DNA of 64,000 nt from Micromonospora sp. ATCC 39149 (GTDB taxonomy: Bacteria > Actinomycetota > Actinomycetes > Mycobacteriales > Micromonosporaceae), in the NCBI RefSeq assembly GCF_000158815.1, contig NZ_GG657738.1, positions 2,106,551 through 2,170,550 of the forward strand, given 5' to 3'. Positions 24,633 through 32,632 of the stretch are shown piece by piece (the first letter of the stretch is position 1; each line of letters opens with the position of its first letter). Made by a program: the position numbers and the translations under genes. The notes under the pieces are model-generated. The model saw only the letters and a list, made by a program, of their open reading frames with translations, was not told the origin of the DNA and ran no database searches.

Positions 24633-25008
24633 GGCCGATTCGCGACTACCCGGCGCAGGCCGGTTCGGAAGGACGGACAAGGTGGGCGGAGCCCTTACCC
24701 GGTACCGGGTGATCGCCTGGATCGTGGGCGTGGCGCTGGTCGTGCTGGTTCTGGTCGGCATGCCCCTGAAGTACGGATTCGACGAGCCGACCGTGGTGGC
24801 GGTCGTCGGCACCGCGCACGGTTGGCTCTACATGCTCTACCTGGCGGCGACGTTCGACCTGTCCCGCCGGGCGGACTGGCCCCTGAAGCGGATGCTGCTG
24901 GTGATGCTCGCCGGTACCGTCCCGTTCGTGTCCTTCTACGCCGAGCGGCGGGTCAGCGGCTGGCTCGCCCCGGAGGCCACCCCGGCCGTGGAGCCGGTCG
25001 CCGGCTGA
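24616..25008 (+). CDS. DUF3817 membrane protein
   Basis: 130 residues with three hydrophobic segments ([60 protein letters not shown]). GTAHGW is the DUF3817 hallmark. GTG 24616 overlaps the upstream gene. The stop TGA sits where a CGA occurs in each downstream 24-bp repeat, so the frame would continue with several APEPVSGR units if the stop were lost. Confidence 0.85.
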   Translation: MTTPAEADSRLPGAGRFGRTDKVGGALTRYRVIAWIVGVALVVLVLVGMPLKYGFDEPTVVAVVGTAHGWLYMLYLAATFDLSRRADWPLKRMLLVMLAGTVPFVSFYAERRVSGWLAPEATPAVEPVAG

Positions 25009-25086
25009 GCCCCGGAGCGGGTCGCCGGCCGAGCCCCGGAGCCGGTGTCCGGCCGAGCCCCGGAGCCGGTGTCCGGCCGAGCCCCG
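25007..25086. repeat. 24-bp minisatellite after the DUF3817 gene
   Basis: Units at 25007-25030, 25031-25054 and 25055-25078 plus a partial at 25079-25086; the second and third are identical, the first differs at a few bases. The unit is in frame with the upstream gene and would encode APEPVSGR. It lies between convergent genes. Confidence 0.85.
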
Positions 25087-25096
25087 TCGCCCAGGG

Positions 25097-25666
25097 TCAA
25101 CGGTCGGGGTGCCAGAACGGCTGCTCGGCGGCGGCCGGGGCCGGACCCCAGCCGCCGTGGCGCACGCCCTCGCGGGCCCGGCGCACGGCGCGGCTGACCT
25201 GGCCGAACTGTCGCTCGTCGTCGCTGCTGAACAGCAGTACCTGCGCGCCCCGGTGCCAGCCCCACAGCTCGTACGGTGGCGGGCGCCAGCGGTCGCCGGC
25301 CACGGCGAGCAGCACCGGCAGCAGGGCGACCGCGCCGAACGCCAGGTACGCCCCGGCGGTGAGCCGTTGCAGCCCGCCGGTGAAGCCGAGCAGCAGCCCC
25401 ACCCCGGTGATCATGAGAGCGGTCACCGCCACGGCCCGGGTGGCGAGCCGGTCGTGCGGGCCCCGGGTGGCGTGCAGGTGGGTCAGGTCGGCGATTTCCC
25501 AGGTGGTGCGGCCGACGGTGAACCGGTCCGCCGTGACGACGATGCCGGGTCGGGCGTAGAGCAGGACGGGGGCCGCGGGGGTCACCCTGGGTGACCGGCG
25601 CGGGCGGGTCGAGGAACCTTCTCGGGTCGCGGTGCCATTCCGGGTCGCGGTGCCTTCTCGGGTCAC
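25097..25666 (-). CDS. DUF6232-like membrane protein
   Basis: 189 residues. N-terminal hydrophilic repeats (TREGTATRNGTATREGSSTR) reflect a 21-bp DNA repeat. The core, VVTADRFTVGRTTWEIADLT followed by two hydrophobic segments (ALMITGVGLLLGFTGG and AYLAFGAVALLPVLLAVAGD) and ELWGWHRGAQVLLFSSDDER, matches the DUF6232 pattern as I recall it. GTG 25666 with GGGAGA five bases upstream is preferred over the longer frame to 25711. Function unknown. Confidence 0.7.
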   Translation of the reverse strand: MTREGTATRNGTATREGSSTRPRRSPRVTPAAPVLLYARPGIVVTADRFTVGRTTWEIADLTHLHATRGPHDRLATRAVAVTALMITGVGLLLGFTGGLQRLTAGAYLAFGAVALLPVLLAVAGDRWRPPPYELWGWHRGAQVLLFSSDDERQFGQVSRAVRRAREGVRHGGWGPAPAAAEQPFWHPDR

Positions 25667-26159
25667 GGCTGTCTCCCACGGCTGAGGCGCCGGGCGCGGT
25701 TCCCGTAACACCGATAAACAGGCAGCGGGATTCCCGGCTTCGGCACCATTCTGTTACCGCAAGGCCAGCCCGGAGCGCCCTTTTCCGGCGTGTTCTCCCG
25801 GCCCGGTGGCCGTGCCGCGCCAGCTAGAGACCGACGAGTCCGGCATGTCGTGACATCGCGCCGGAACCCTCGGCGACATCCGTCCAGAACGACGAAACCG
25901 GCCTACCACGCGAAAGCACCCCTGGGAGCGAATCGGTCCAACCGATCGCGCTATCGCCATCACCATACGTGACCAACTCTCGTGACCCATCCGACCGTTT
26001 CGACACTTTCGCCCCTGCTTCAACTGCGGGCAACTTCCGTCCCGCGATAGGTTGAGCGGGCCGGACCGGTCGACCGCCGTCCACCCGGACAGCCCCGGGC
26101 CGGTGCCGTCGCGGCGTCCGCAAGGTCGCGACGGCCAGTGGGAGAGGAGCCCTCCGCTC
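25667..26159. other. Long leader region of the NlpC/P60 gene
   Basis: About 490 bp without a gene, between divergent DUF6232 and the endopeptidase. TAGGTT at 26048-26053 is a -10 candidate, which would leave a 5' leader of about 100 nt. A short hairpin (AGAGGAG with CTCCGCTCT, 26143-26160) covers the ribosome-binding site. c-di-AMP riboswitches often precede such genes in actinomycetes, but I could not trace that fold here. Confidence 0.4.
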
Positions 26160-27143
26160 TTGTCGTCCCTCAGGAATTCGCTGCGCGCACTGGTGACGGC
26201 CGGCCTCGCGGCCGTACTGATCGCCCCGGCGTCGGTGGCTCGGGCCGAGCCGACCCCCGCCGAGCTGACGCGGCGGATTGAGAAGTCCTCGACCGAGCTG
26301 GAACGGGTCGTCGAGTCCTACAACAAGCTGACCGAGGACATCAAGGCGAACAAGGCCGCCGCGGCGAAGCTCGCCGCGCGGATCGGCCCGCTGGAGGCGC
26401 AGACCGCGCAGAGCCGGGCCGACGTCGGCTCGATCGCCGTCACCGCGTACAAGTCGGGCCGGCTGGACACCGCCAACGCGCTGCTGAGCCCGGGCGGGCC
26501 GAGCAACCTGCTGGACCGGCTCGACACCCTCGACCAGCTCAGCCGGCAGCGCCAGCAGCGGATCGCCAGCTACACCGAGAACCAGCGCCTGCTGCTCGAC
26601 CAGAAGAGGCGGCTGGACGCCACGCTGACGAAGCAGGGCGCGCAGGCCAAGCAGCTCGCCGCCGGTCGTAAGCGGATCGAGAAGGACCTGGCCGAGCTGT
26701 ACGAGATGCGCCGGCAGGCGTACGGGCGGGCCACCGAGCCGTCCACGCCGAAGGCGCGCTCGGGCGCGAAGTCCGGCGAGAAGGCCCCGGCCGTCTCGGG
26801 CCGGGCCGGCACGGCGGTCCGGTACGCGTACGGCGCCCTCGGCAAGCCCTACGTCTGGGCCGCCGACGGCCCCGACGGATACGACTGCTCCGGCCTCACC
26901 TCCGCCGCCTGGCGGGCGGCCGGCAAGTCGTTGCCGCACAACACGAGGATGCAGTGGGGCGTGGTCAGCCACATCAGCCGCAGCGAGCTGCGCCCGGGCG
27001 ACCTCGTCTTCTACAGCAACCTGGGCCACGTGGCCATCTACGTCGGCAGCGGCCAGGTGATCCACGCGCCGACGTTCGGCCGCAACGTGGAGAAGCGGGA
27101 CGTCGACCTGATGAGGCCCTACGGGTACGGCCGGGTCCGCTGA
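26160..27143 (+). CDS. Secreted NlpC/P60 peptidoglycan endopeptidase (RipA-like)
   Basis: 327 residues from TTG 26160 (AGGAG ten bases upstream). A signal peptide (LRALVTAGLAAVLIAPASVA) is followed by a long coiled coil (~35-190: ELTRRIEKSSTELERVVESY and so on), a Ser/Lys/Ala linker and a C-terminal NlpC/P60 domain with Cys243 in DCSG, His290 in GHVAIYVG and His302 in VIHAP. Such enzymes cut D-Glu/DAP bonds in stem peptides during daughter-cell separation; the coiled coil usually keeps them inactive. The start is the weakest point; upstream in-frame starts lack a ribosome-binding site. Confidence 0.9.
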   Translation: MSSLRNSLRALVTAGLAAVLIAPASVARAEPTPAELTRRIEKSSTELERVVESYNKLTEDIKANKAAAAKLAARIGPLEAQTAQSRADVGSIAVTAYKSGRLDTANALLSPGGPSNLLDRLDTLDQLSRQRQQRIASYTENQRLLLDQKRRLDATLTKQGAQAKQLAAGRKRIEKDLAELYEMRRQAYGRATEPSTPKARSGAKSGEKAPAVSGRAGTAVRYAYGALGKPYVWAADGPDGYDCSGLTSAAWRAAGKSLPHNTRMQWGVVSHISRSELRPGDLVFYSNLGHVAIYVGSGQVIHAPTFGRNVEKRDVDLMRPYGYGRVR

Positions 27144-27157
27144 CCGTCTCGCGACAC

Positions 27158-27206
27158 GACGGCGAACGGCCGGCGCCCCCCTATCGGACGCCGGCCGTTC
27201 GCCGTC
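27158..27206. terminator. 18-bp perfect hairpin between convergent genes
   Basis: 27158-27175 pairs with 27189-27206 without a mismatch, 13-nt loop. It lies between the endopeptidase stop (27143) and the sigma-factor stop (27219) and can end both transcripts. Confidence 0.85.
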
Positions 27207-27218
27207 ATTGCTACCAGC

Positions 27219-28220
27219 TCAGGCGGCCTGTAGCCCCTCGGCCCGGGCCAGCTCGCGCAGCCGCCCCAGGGCCTGGATCTCCAGCTGCCGGATCCGCTCC
27301 CGCGACAGCGAGAACCGCGACGCGACCTCGGTCAGCGAGTGCTCCCGCCCGTCCTCAAGGCCGTAGCGGGCCCGCATGATGCCAGCCGACCGGTCGTCGA
27401 GGTGGTTGAGCAGACCCTCGATGCGCTGCCGCTCCAGGCCGGTGAGGACGATGTCCTCCGGCGACGGGGCGTCGCTGTCGGCCACCAGGTCGCCGAGGTT
27501 GGTGTCGCCGTCGTCGCCGACCGGCGTGTCCAGCGACACGGTGTCCTGCGACCAGCGGACCAGCTCGTTGACCCGCTCGACGGTGACGCCGAGTGCCGCC
27601 GCGATCTGCTCCGGCTCCGGGTCGCTGCCCAGTTCACGGGTGAGCTGCCGGGCCGCGTTGCGCATCCGGTTGACGTCCTCCACCAGGTGCACCGGCAGCC
27701 GCACGGTGCGCTCCTGCTGGGCGATCGCCCGGCTGATCGCCTGGCGGATCCACCAGGTCGCGTAGGTGGAGAACTTGAACCCGCGCTCGTAGTCGAACTT
27801 CTCGACCGCCCGGACCAGGCCGGTGTTGCCCTCCTGGATCAGGTCGAGCATGGGCATGCCCGAGCGCACGTAGCGCCGGGCGATGGAGACGACCAGCCGC
27901 AGGTTGGCGCGGATGAAGAGATCCTTCGCCCGCTCCCCCTCGGCGGCCACCCGCTCCAGGTCGTCCCGGTCGACACCGGCGGGAACGCGGTCCGTCTCGA
28001 GCAGGTGCTCGGCGTACAGCCCAGCCTCGATCGACTTGGAGAGGTCGACCTCGGTGGCGGCGTCCAGCAGTGGCGTCCGGGAGATCTCGTGAAGGTAGAC
28101 TCCGACCAGGTCGCGCTCCTCGGCCACCTCGTCGGTTCGCATGCCGATGTTCTTGTCCACGTTGCCCACGGTCCCCTCGCTCGCGCCGGTCGCCCGGTTC
28201 CTTGCCATCCCCACGTCCAT
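27219..28220 (-). CDS. RNA polymerase sigma factor, group 2 of the sigma-70 family
   Basis: 333 residues with regions 1.2 to 4.2: DLVGVYLHEISRTPLLDAAT (1.2), LFIRANLRLVVSIARRYVRS and DLIQEGNTGLVRAVEKFDYE (2.1-2.2), FKFSTYATWWIRQAISRAIA (2.3-2.4), RTVRLPVHL, and SLTEVASRFSLSRERIRQLE (4.2). It is too short for the main HrdB/SigA and lacks its long N terminus, so it resembles HrdD/SigB-type factors used in stress or stationary phase. ATG 28220 follows GGGGGAGGG; ATG 28208 is an alternative. Confidence 0.93.
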   Translation of the reverse strand: MDVGMARNRATGASEGTVGNVDKNIGMRTDEVAEERDLVGVYLHEISRTPLLDAATEVDLSKSIEAGLYAEHLLETDRVPAGVDRDDLERVAAEGERAKDLFIRANLRLVVSIARRYVRSGMPMLDLIQEGNTGLVRAVEKFDYERGFKFSTYATWWIRQAISRAIAQQERTVRLPVHLVEDVNRMRNAARQLTRELGSDPEPEQIAAALGVTVERVNELVRWSQDTVSLDTPVGDDGDTNLGDLVADSDAPSPEDIVLTGLERQRIEGLLNHLDDRSAGIMRARYGLEDGREHSLTEVASRFSLSRERIRQLEIQALGRLRELARAEGLQAA

Positions 28221-28693
28221 CAGCCCTCCCCCGTAACTTCCGCTGTGCCCTCCGGCGCTGACCTGACACCTGCACAACAGTTGAGACGCGTCGGGGATTC
28301 CATGTCGTGAGTCGAAAGTGTCACGAATGCCTGAGTAGTAGCTGAGAGCCCGGTCCATGTTTGCTGTCAGCACCCCGAAAGTGGCTCGCCGTTGGCGTCA
28401 CGGACGGGTCGGCGGATCGACGGAACGTGTCCACCCGTAGGCATGGCACCATCGCCACCCCGGGGCGCACAGCGACCCGCGTCACCGCCGCGCTGCGATC
28501 CTGGTCACGGGCTGATACGCGCTGGCGGACCGGTCGGTTCATTCACGGATGCGGAATACCCTCGCCCCGGTTGAACAATCCGAGCCGTGTGGTAAGTCCC
28601 ACTGCGGGCCAGAGGTGACCATCGTCACCGGCCGCGCCGCCGCCCGTGGCGGCACGCGGCGTCGGCGCTCGCCCGGGTGAGGTGCCGCGACGC
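28221..28693. other. 473-bp gap between murQ and the sigma-factor gene
   Basis: Upstream region of the leftward sigma-factor gene. It is relatively AT-rich near 28280-28400 and should hold its promoter, but I cannot choose one. No convincing gene on either strand. Confidence 0.35.
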
Positions 28694-29647
28694 TCAGGAG
28701 GCGAGCAGGTCGAGTGCGCCCCGGACCTGGTCGTCGGCGCGGGCCAGGGCGGCCCGGGCGGCGGGGACCTCGGCGCCGGAGACGAGCGACACCAGGGCGG
28801 TCTTGAGGTCGCCGTCGGCCTCGCGCAGGGCCCGCCGGCAGCCCTCCTCGGCGCAGCCGGTGGCCTCCATCAGGATCGAGATCATCCGGCCGCGCAGCTT
28901 GGCGTTGGTCGCCACCATGTCGATCATGAGGTTCGAATAGACCCGGCCCAGCCGCACCATGACGGCCGTGGAGAACGTGTTGAGCACCAGCTTCTGTGCC
29001 GTGCCCGCCTTCATCCGGGTCGACCCGGTCACCACCTCGGGGCCGGTGTCCACCCCGATGAAGACGTCCACCGCCCCGGCGGCCTCGGCCTCCGGGTTGG
29101 CGCAGAGCAGCACGGTCGAGGCCCCCTGGGCCCGGGACGCGGCGAGCGCCCCGAGAACGTACGGGGTGCGCCCGCTGGCGGCCAGCCCGACGACGAGGTC
29201 GCCCGCGCCGACGCAGTCGGCGGCCTCGGCCGCCCCGCCCCGGTGGTCGTCCTCGGCGTCCTCCACGGCCCGCCACATCGCGTCCCGGCCGCCGGCCAGG
29301 TGGGCGCAGAACCAGTGCCGGGGCGAGTTGAAGGTGGGGGCCAGCTCGGCGGCGTCCAGCACCCCGAGGCGACCGGAGGTCCCCGCGCCGAAGTAGTGCA
29401 CCCGGTGCCCGCCGCACAGCGCGGCGACCGCGAGGTCGACGGTGACCGCGATCTCGTCGAGAACCGCCGCGACGGCGGCCGGCACCCGCCGGTCCGCCTC
29501 GTTGATGACGGTGAGCACCTCCCGGGTGGACATCAGGTCGAGGTCGACGCTGAGCGGGTTGCGCCGCTCGGTGGGCGCGCCGACCCGGATCACCGGGCGG
29601 GCGGGGACCGCCGCGACCTCGCCGGGCTCGACGCGCCCGGCCGTCAT
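28694..29647 (-). CDS. murQ: N-acetylmuramic acid 6-phosphate etherase
   Basis: Splits MurNAc-6-phosphate to GlcNAc-6-phosphate and D-lactate in peptidoglycan recycling. 317 residues, usual length. VHYFGAGTSGRLGVLDAAEL is the sugar-phosphate SIS motif, GLAASGRTPYVLGAL follows, and GSTRMKAGTAQKLVLNTFST is the family signature. ATG 29647 overlaps the stop of murR (ATGA). No MurNAc transporter, PTS or kinase is adjacent, so the substrate must be supplied from elsewhere. Confidence 0.95.
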   Translation of the reverse strand: MTAGRVEPGEVAAVPARPVIRVGAPTERRNPLSVDLDLMSTREVLTVINEADRRVPAAVAAVLDEIAVTVDLAVAALCGGHRVHYFGAGTSGRLGVLDAAELAPTFNSPRHWFCAHLAGGRDAMWRAVEDAEDDHRGGAAEAADCVGAGDLVVGLAASGRTPYVLGALAASRAQGASTVLLCANPEAEAAGAVDVFIGVDTGPEVVTGSTRMKAGTAQKLVLNTFSTAVMVRLGRVYSNLMIDMVATNAKLRGRMISILMEATGCAEEGCRRALREADGDLKTALVSLVSGAEVPAARAALARADDQVRGALDLLAS

Positions 29648-30558
29648 CCCCGCCTCCGGCCGGGGCCGACCCGGCGGGCCCGCACAGCGTCGGCGGTGAC
29701 CTCCAGCGCCCTGCGGGCGCGCGCGCGGTTGCGGGCGGCCACGCCGACGAAGAGACAGTCGATCACGGTGAGCTGGGCCAGCCGGCTGGCCATCGCGCCC
29801 GAGCGGTACGTGGTCTCCCGGGCCGCCGTGGTCAGCACGAAGTCGGCGACGTCGGTGATCGGCGAGCGGGGGAAGTTGGTCAGTGCCACCGTGCCGGCGC
29901 CCCGGGACCGGGCCTGCTCCAGCACCTCGATCACGTCGGACGTGGTGCCGCTGTGCGAGATGCCCACGGCGATGTCGCCCTTGCCGAGCAGCGCGGCCGA
30001 GGTGAGGGCGGTGTGCACGTCCGGGAAGTAGAACGCCATGCGGCCGATGCGGTGCAGCTTCTGCTGGAAGTCCGAGGCGACGAAGCCGCTGGCTCCCGCG
30101 CCGTAGACCTCGATCCGACCGGCGCCGACGATCGCCTCGACGACCTGCTCGCAGACGGCCGGGTCGAGCTGCTCGGCCGTCTCCTCGACGGCCCGCGCGT
30201 CGTTGAACGCGATGGTGGCGATGATCTGAGCCAGGTCCGCGCCGGGCGGGATGTCGCCGCCGACCACCCGGGCGTCCGGTGGCTCGACCCGGCGGGCGGC
30301 CTCGGCGGCGAGTCGGATCCGCAGCTGCGGATAGCCGTCCATGCCGACCGAGCGGCAGAACCGGATGACGGTCGCCTCGGATGTCTCGGCGGCGGTGGCG
30401 AGGTCCGTGATGGTGCGCCGGGCAGCGTCCGCCGGGTCGGAGACCACCAACCGGGCCACCCGCTGCTCGGCGGGCGACAGCGAGGGAAGCAGGCCGCTGA
30501 TGTGGACGATCAGCCCACCCGGCTCGTGACTCGCGGAAATCTTCGGACTCTTCACCAC
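29644..30558 (-). CDS. murR: MurR/RpiR-family transcriptional regulator
   Basis: 304 residues: an RpiR-type HTH (LSPAEQRVARLVVSDPADAA, then TSEATVIRFCRSVGMDGYPQ) and a SIS domain binding phosphosugar (YGAGASGFVASDFQQKLHRI, VGISHSGTTSDVIEVLEQAR). First gene of a two-gene operon with murQ. GTG 30558 sits six bases after a -10 box inside a TGAAA-N5-TTTCA palindrome, so the gene probably represses itself and the etherase until MurNAc-6-phosphate accumulates. GTG 30555 is an alternative start. Confidence 0.9.
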   Translation of the reverse strand: MVKSPKISASHEPGGLIVHISGLLPSLSPAEQRVARLVVSDPADAARRTITDLATAAETSEATVIRFCRSVGMDGYPQLRIRLAAEAARRVEPPDARVVGGDIPPGADLAQIIATIAFNDARAVEETAEQLDPAVCEQVVEAIVGAGRIEVYGAGASGFVASDFQQKLHRIGRMAFYFPDVHTALTSAALLGKGDIAVGISHSGTTSDVIEVLEQARSRGAGTVALTNFPRSPITDVADFVLTTAARETTYRSGAMASRLAQLTVIDCLFVGVAARNRARARRALEVTADAVRARRVGPGRRRG

Positions 30559-30561
30559 GGA

Positions 30562-30593
30562 TGAAACTTACTTTCACGGAGCGCAAGCGTCAA
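30562..30593 (-). promoter_or_regulatory. Promoter and MurR-type operator of murR-murQ
   Basis: On the minus strand: TTGACG (-35, 30588-30593), 17 bp, TAAGTT (-10, 30565-30570), then six bases to GTG 30558, a leaderless start. The operator TGAAAGTAAGTTTCA (30562-30576) overlaps the whole -10. Perfect five-base arms fit the TGAAA/TTTCA half-sites known for MurR/RpiR-family regulators. Confidence 0.75.
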
Positions 30594-30781
30594 CCGTGTC
30601 TCCACGGATCGGGAAAAGTACTCCGGACGTTCATGAGTGTTGCGGCAAGAGTGCCATTTCCGCAGCGCTCGGCACCTCCCCCGCAGGGCCCGGCCCCCAC
30701 GCCGTACGGGGTTGGGGCCCGCCGTCCGGCCCCTTCGACAGAACCTCCTGGCCCTCGGGAGCCCGTACCACCGGTGCCCGG

Positions 30782-30812
30782 CGCCGGCGACGGGCCGGGC
30801 CCGTCGCCGGCG
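30782..30812 (-). terminator. 15-bp near-perfect palindrome after the kinase gene
   Basis: 30782-30796 pairs with 30798-30812 around one base; 14 bp past the kinase stop (30827). The rest of 30594-30826 holds smaller GC-rich hairpins and no gene. Confidence 0.7.
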
Positions 30813-30826
30813 TGGGCGGGCCCGGC

Positions 30827-31585
30827 CTACGGCAGGGTCGGACCCGCCACGAGCAGCCCCGGCCCCAGGTCCGCGTCGTCGGCGGCGGGGTCCGTCCCGG
30901 GCGCGGTCGCCGCCTCGGCCGGCACGGTCGCCTCGGCGCCCACGGTCCCCCCGGCCGGCAGCCACGCGGCCAGGTGGGCCCGGATCTGCCGGGACACCTC
31001 CTCGGGCGGGCTGCCGGCGTCGACGACGACGAAGCTGGGGAACTCGGGCAGCGTGCGGTACGCCGTGTCGGCGGCGCTCAGCCAGCCCATCGTCTCGTGA
31101 TCGGTGCCGCGCCGCTCGATCCGCCGGTACGCCTCTGCCGGGTCCACCGCGAGCAGGAAGGTGACCTGTGGCGGCGGGAAGATCCGGTACCCGGCGCGGG
31201 CCAGCCGCTCCCAGCGCTGCCCGCCGTGCGCCCGGATGCTGGCGTACTGGCACGCCGAGTAGCGGTCCATGACGGCCGTCCGGCCGGTGACGAGGCAGCT
31301 CACCAGCGCCACCGCGATCGCCAGCCAGCGCAGCACGGACTCCACGGCGAGCAGTCCGCTCCGGCCGACCAGCCGCTCGGCGTCCGGGCGGCCGAGCCGC
31401 TGGGCGATCCGGCCGAGCCAGCGGCGGCCACCGGCGTTGCGATGGTACGTCGCTGGGCGACCGGCGGCGGTGAGCGCCTCCGCGAGGTAGTGGGCCTGCG
31501 TCGTCTTGCCCGAGCCGTCGATGCCGATCAGGGCGACGGCGCGCAGTCGGGCCCCGCCCCGCTGGTCCCGCAGTGATCTGGCCAC
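30827..31585 (-). CDS. Thymidylate kinase-like P-loop protein
   Basis: 252 residues. The Walker A is LIGIDGSGKTTQ (Gly21-Lys27), followed by DRYSACQYASIRAHGG (the dTMP-kinase DRY region) and a lid with RRGTDHETMGW. Unlike standard Tmk it has a hydrophobic insert (WLAIAVALVSCLVTGRTAV) and a 45-residue acidic Ala/Gly tail, so it may be a specialised nucleotide or small-molecule kinase. TAGTCT (31593-31598) lies seven bases before GTG 31585: probably leaderless. Confidence 0.78.
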   Translation of the reverse strand: MARSLRDQRGGARLRAVALIGIDGSGKTTQAHYLAEALTAAGRPATYHRNAGGRRWLGRIAQRLGRPDAERLVGRSGLLAVESVLRWLAIAVALVSCLVTGRTAVMDRYSACQYASIRAHGGQRWERLARAGYRIFPPPQVTFLLAVDPAEAYRRIERRGTDHETMGWLSAADTAYRTLPEFPSFVVVDAGSPPEEVSRQIRAHLAAWLPAGGTVGAEATVPAEAATAPGTDPAADDADLGPGLLVAGPTLP

Positions 31586-31741
31586 CTTCCCCAGACTATC
31601 GGACCCGCGCTCACCTCCGAAACTTTGCCCCTTATCACCTGGTTCGCACCCCGAGGGGCGACGCTCAGGTGTGGCCGACCGGAATGCCGGGTACGCAAAT
31701 CGAATCCGCCTGTCCACGACCACGACCGACGGGAGGGCCAC

Positions 31742-32326
31742 ATGGCCGAGCGCGGGGACGAGACCCTGGTACACACGTTGAAGAAGGTCGCCGCCGTGCT
31801 CAAACAGTCCGAAATCCCGTTCGCCCTCGGCGGCAGCTTCGCGGTGTACGCCCACGGCGGGCACTCCAGCGAGCACGACGTCGACTTCCTCATCCGGGGT
31901 GAAGACGTGGACCGGGCGCTGGCGGCGCTCGTCGCGGCGGGTTTCGACGCCGAGCGCCCGCCCGAGGACTGGCTGGTGAAGGTCTACGACGACGGCCGGA
32001 TGGTGGACCTGATCCACCGCCCGATCGAGACTCCCGTCACCGACGAGACGTTCGCCGACACGATCGACCGCCCGGTCGATGCGATCCACATGCCGGTGCT
32101 GTCCGCGTCCCAGCTCATGGTGCACAAGCTGCTGAGCTTCTCCCAGCACTACTGCGACTTCGCCCGGGCGCTGCCGCTGGCCCGGTCCCTGCGCGAACAG
32201 ATCGACTGGGAACGGGTACGCAAGGAGACGCAGCACTCGCCGTACGCCGAGGCGTTCCTGGTGCTGCTCGACCGGTTGGACGTGGTGCCGTACGCCGGCG
32301 CCACCAGGGAGAAGGAGACCGCGTGA
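31742..32326 (+). CDS. Nucleotidyltransferase-fold protein
   Basis: 194 residues. FALGGSFAVYAHGG (GGS at 30-32) and HDVDF (Asp46, Asp48) make the catalytic core of the Pol-beta-like superfamily, as in DUF6036-type or antitoxin-like NTases. ATG 31742 follows GGGAGGG by four bases. First gene of an operon with a BON protein (4-bp overlap), a metallophosphoesterase and the GPGG membrane protein. Substrate unknown. Confidence 0.8.
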   Translation: MAERGDETLVHTLKKVAAVLKQSEIPFALGGSFAVYAHGGHSSEHDVDFLIRGEDVDRALAALVAAGFDAERPPEDWLVKVYDDGRMVDLIHRPIETPVTDETFADTIDRPVDAIHMPVLSASQLMVHKLLSFSQHYCDFARALPLARSLREQIDWERVRKETQHSPYAEAFLVLLDRLDVVPYAGATREKETA

Positions 32327-32619
32327 GCGAGCACCGTGACAGGGCCGCCGGGACCCCCGCCGTCACCGCCGGCCGCCCCGACGAGTACGTGGAGGCCGAG
32401 ATCCACCGGCTGCTGGCCGAGGATCCGGCCGTCGCCGAGCAGGGGATCACCGTGGTCCGCCGGGAGCGCGGCCTGGTCCTCTACGGCGAGGTGGAGAGCC
32501 CGCACCGGCGCGAGGAGATCCTGCGCCGGGTGGCCGAGCGTTTCCCCGACGTGCCGGTCACCAGCGACATCGGGGTGATCCGCACGCAGGCGCCCACCGA
32601 AGTCGAACAGTTGCCATGA
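32323..32619 (+). CDS. BON-domain protein
   Basis: 98 residues: EYVEAEIHRLLAEDPAVAEQ, then VVRRERGLVLYGEVESPHRR and EEILRRVAERFPDVPVTSDI form one BON domain, here without a signal peptide. BON domains bind lipid or other hydrophobic surfaces in exported proteins; cytoplasmic ones are obscure. Its GTG overlaps the upstream stop (GTGA). Confidence 0.82.
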   Translation: MSEHRDRAAGTPAVTAGRPDEYVEAEIHRLLAEDPAVAEQGITVVRRERGLVLYGEVESPHRREEILRRVAERFPDVPVTSDIGVIRTQAPTEVEQLP

Positions 32620-32632
32620 GGGAGGTCGAAAG

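Noticed and set aside
25712-26159. c-di-AMP (ydaO-type) riboswitch before the NlpC/P60 gene
   Set aside because: Such riboswitches precede similar genes in actinomycetes, but I could not trace the conserved core by eye. A covariance-model scan would decide.
28310-28345. TTCGTGACACT shared by the sigma-factor upstream region and the VWA-gene region (52300)
   Set aside because: An 11-bp match on opposite relative orientations, with no consistent distance to a start; likely chance.
28694-30586. Long overlapping minus-strand frame covering murQ and murR as a single gene
   Set aside because: It is only the murQ frame running open through murR. The conserved start of MurQ is at 29647 and murR has its own start and domains.
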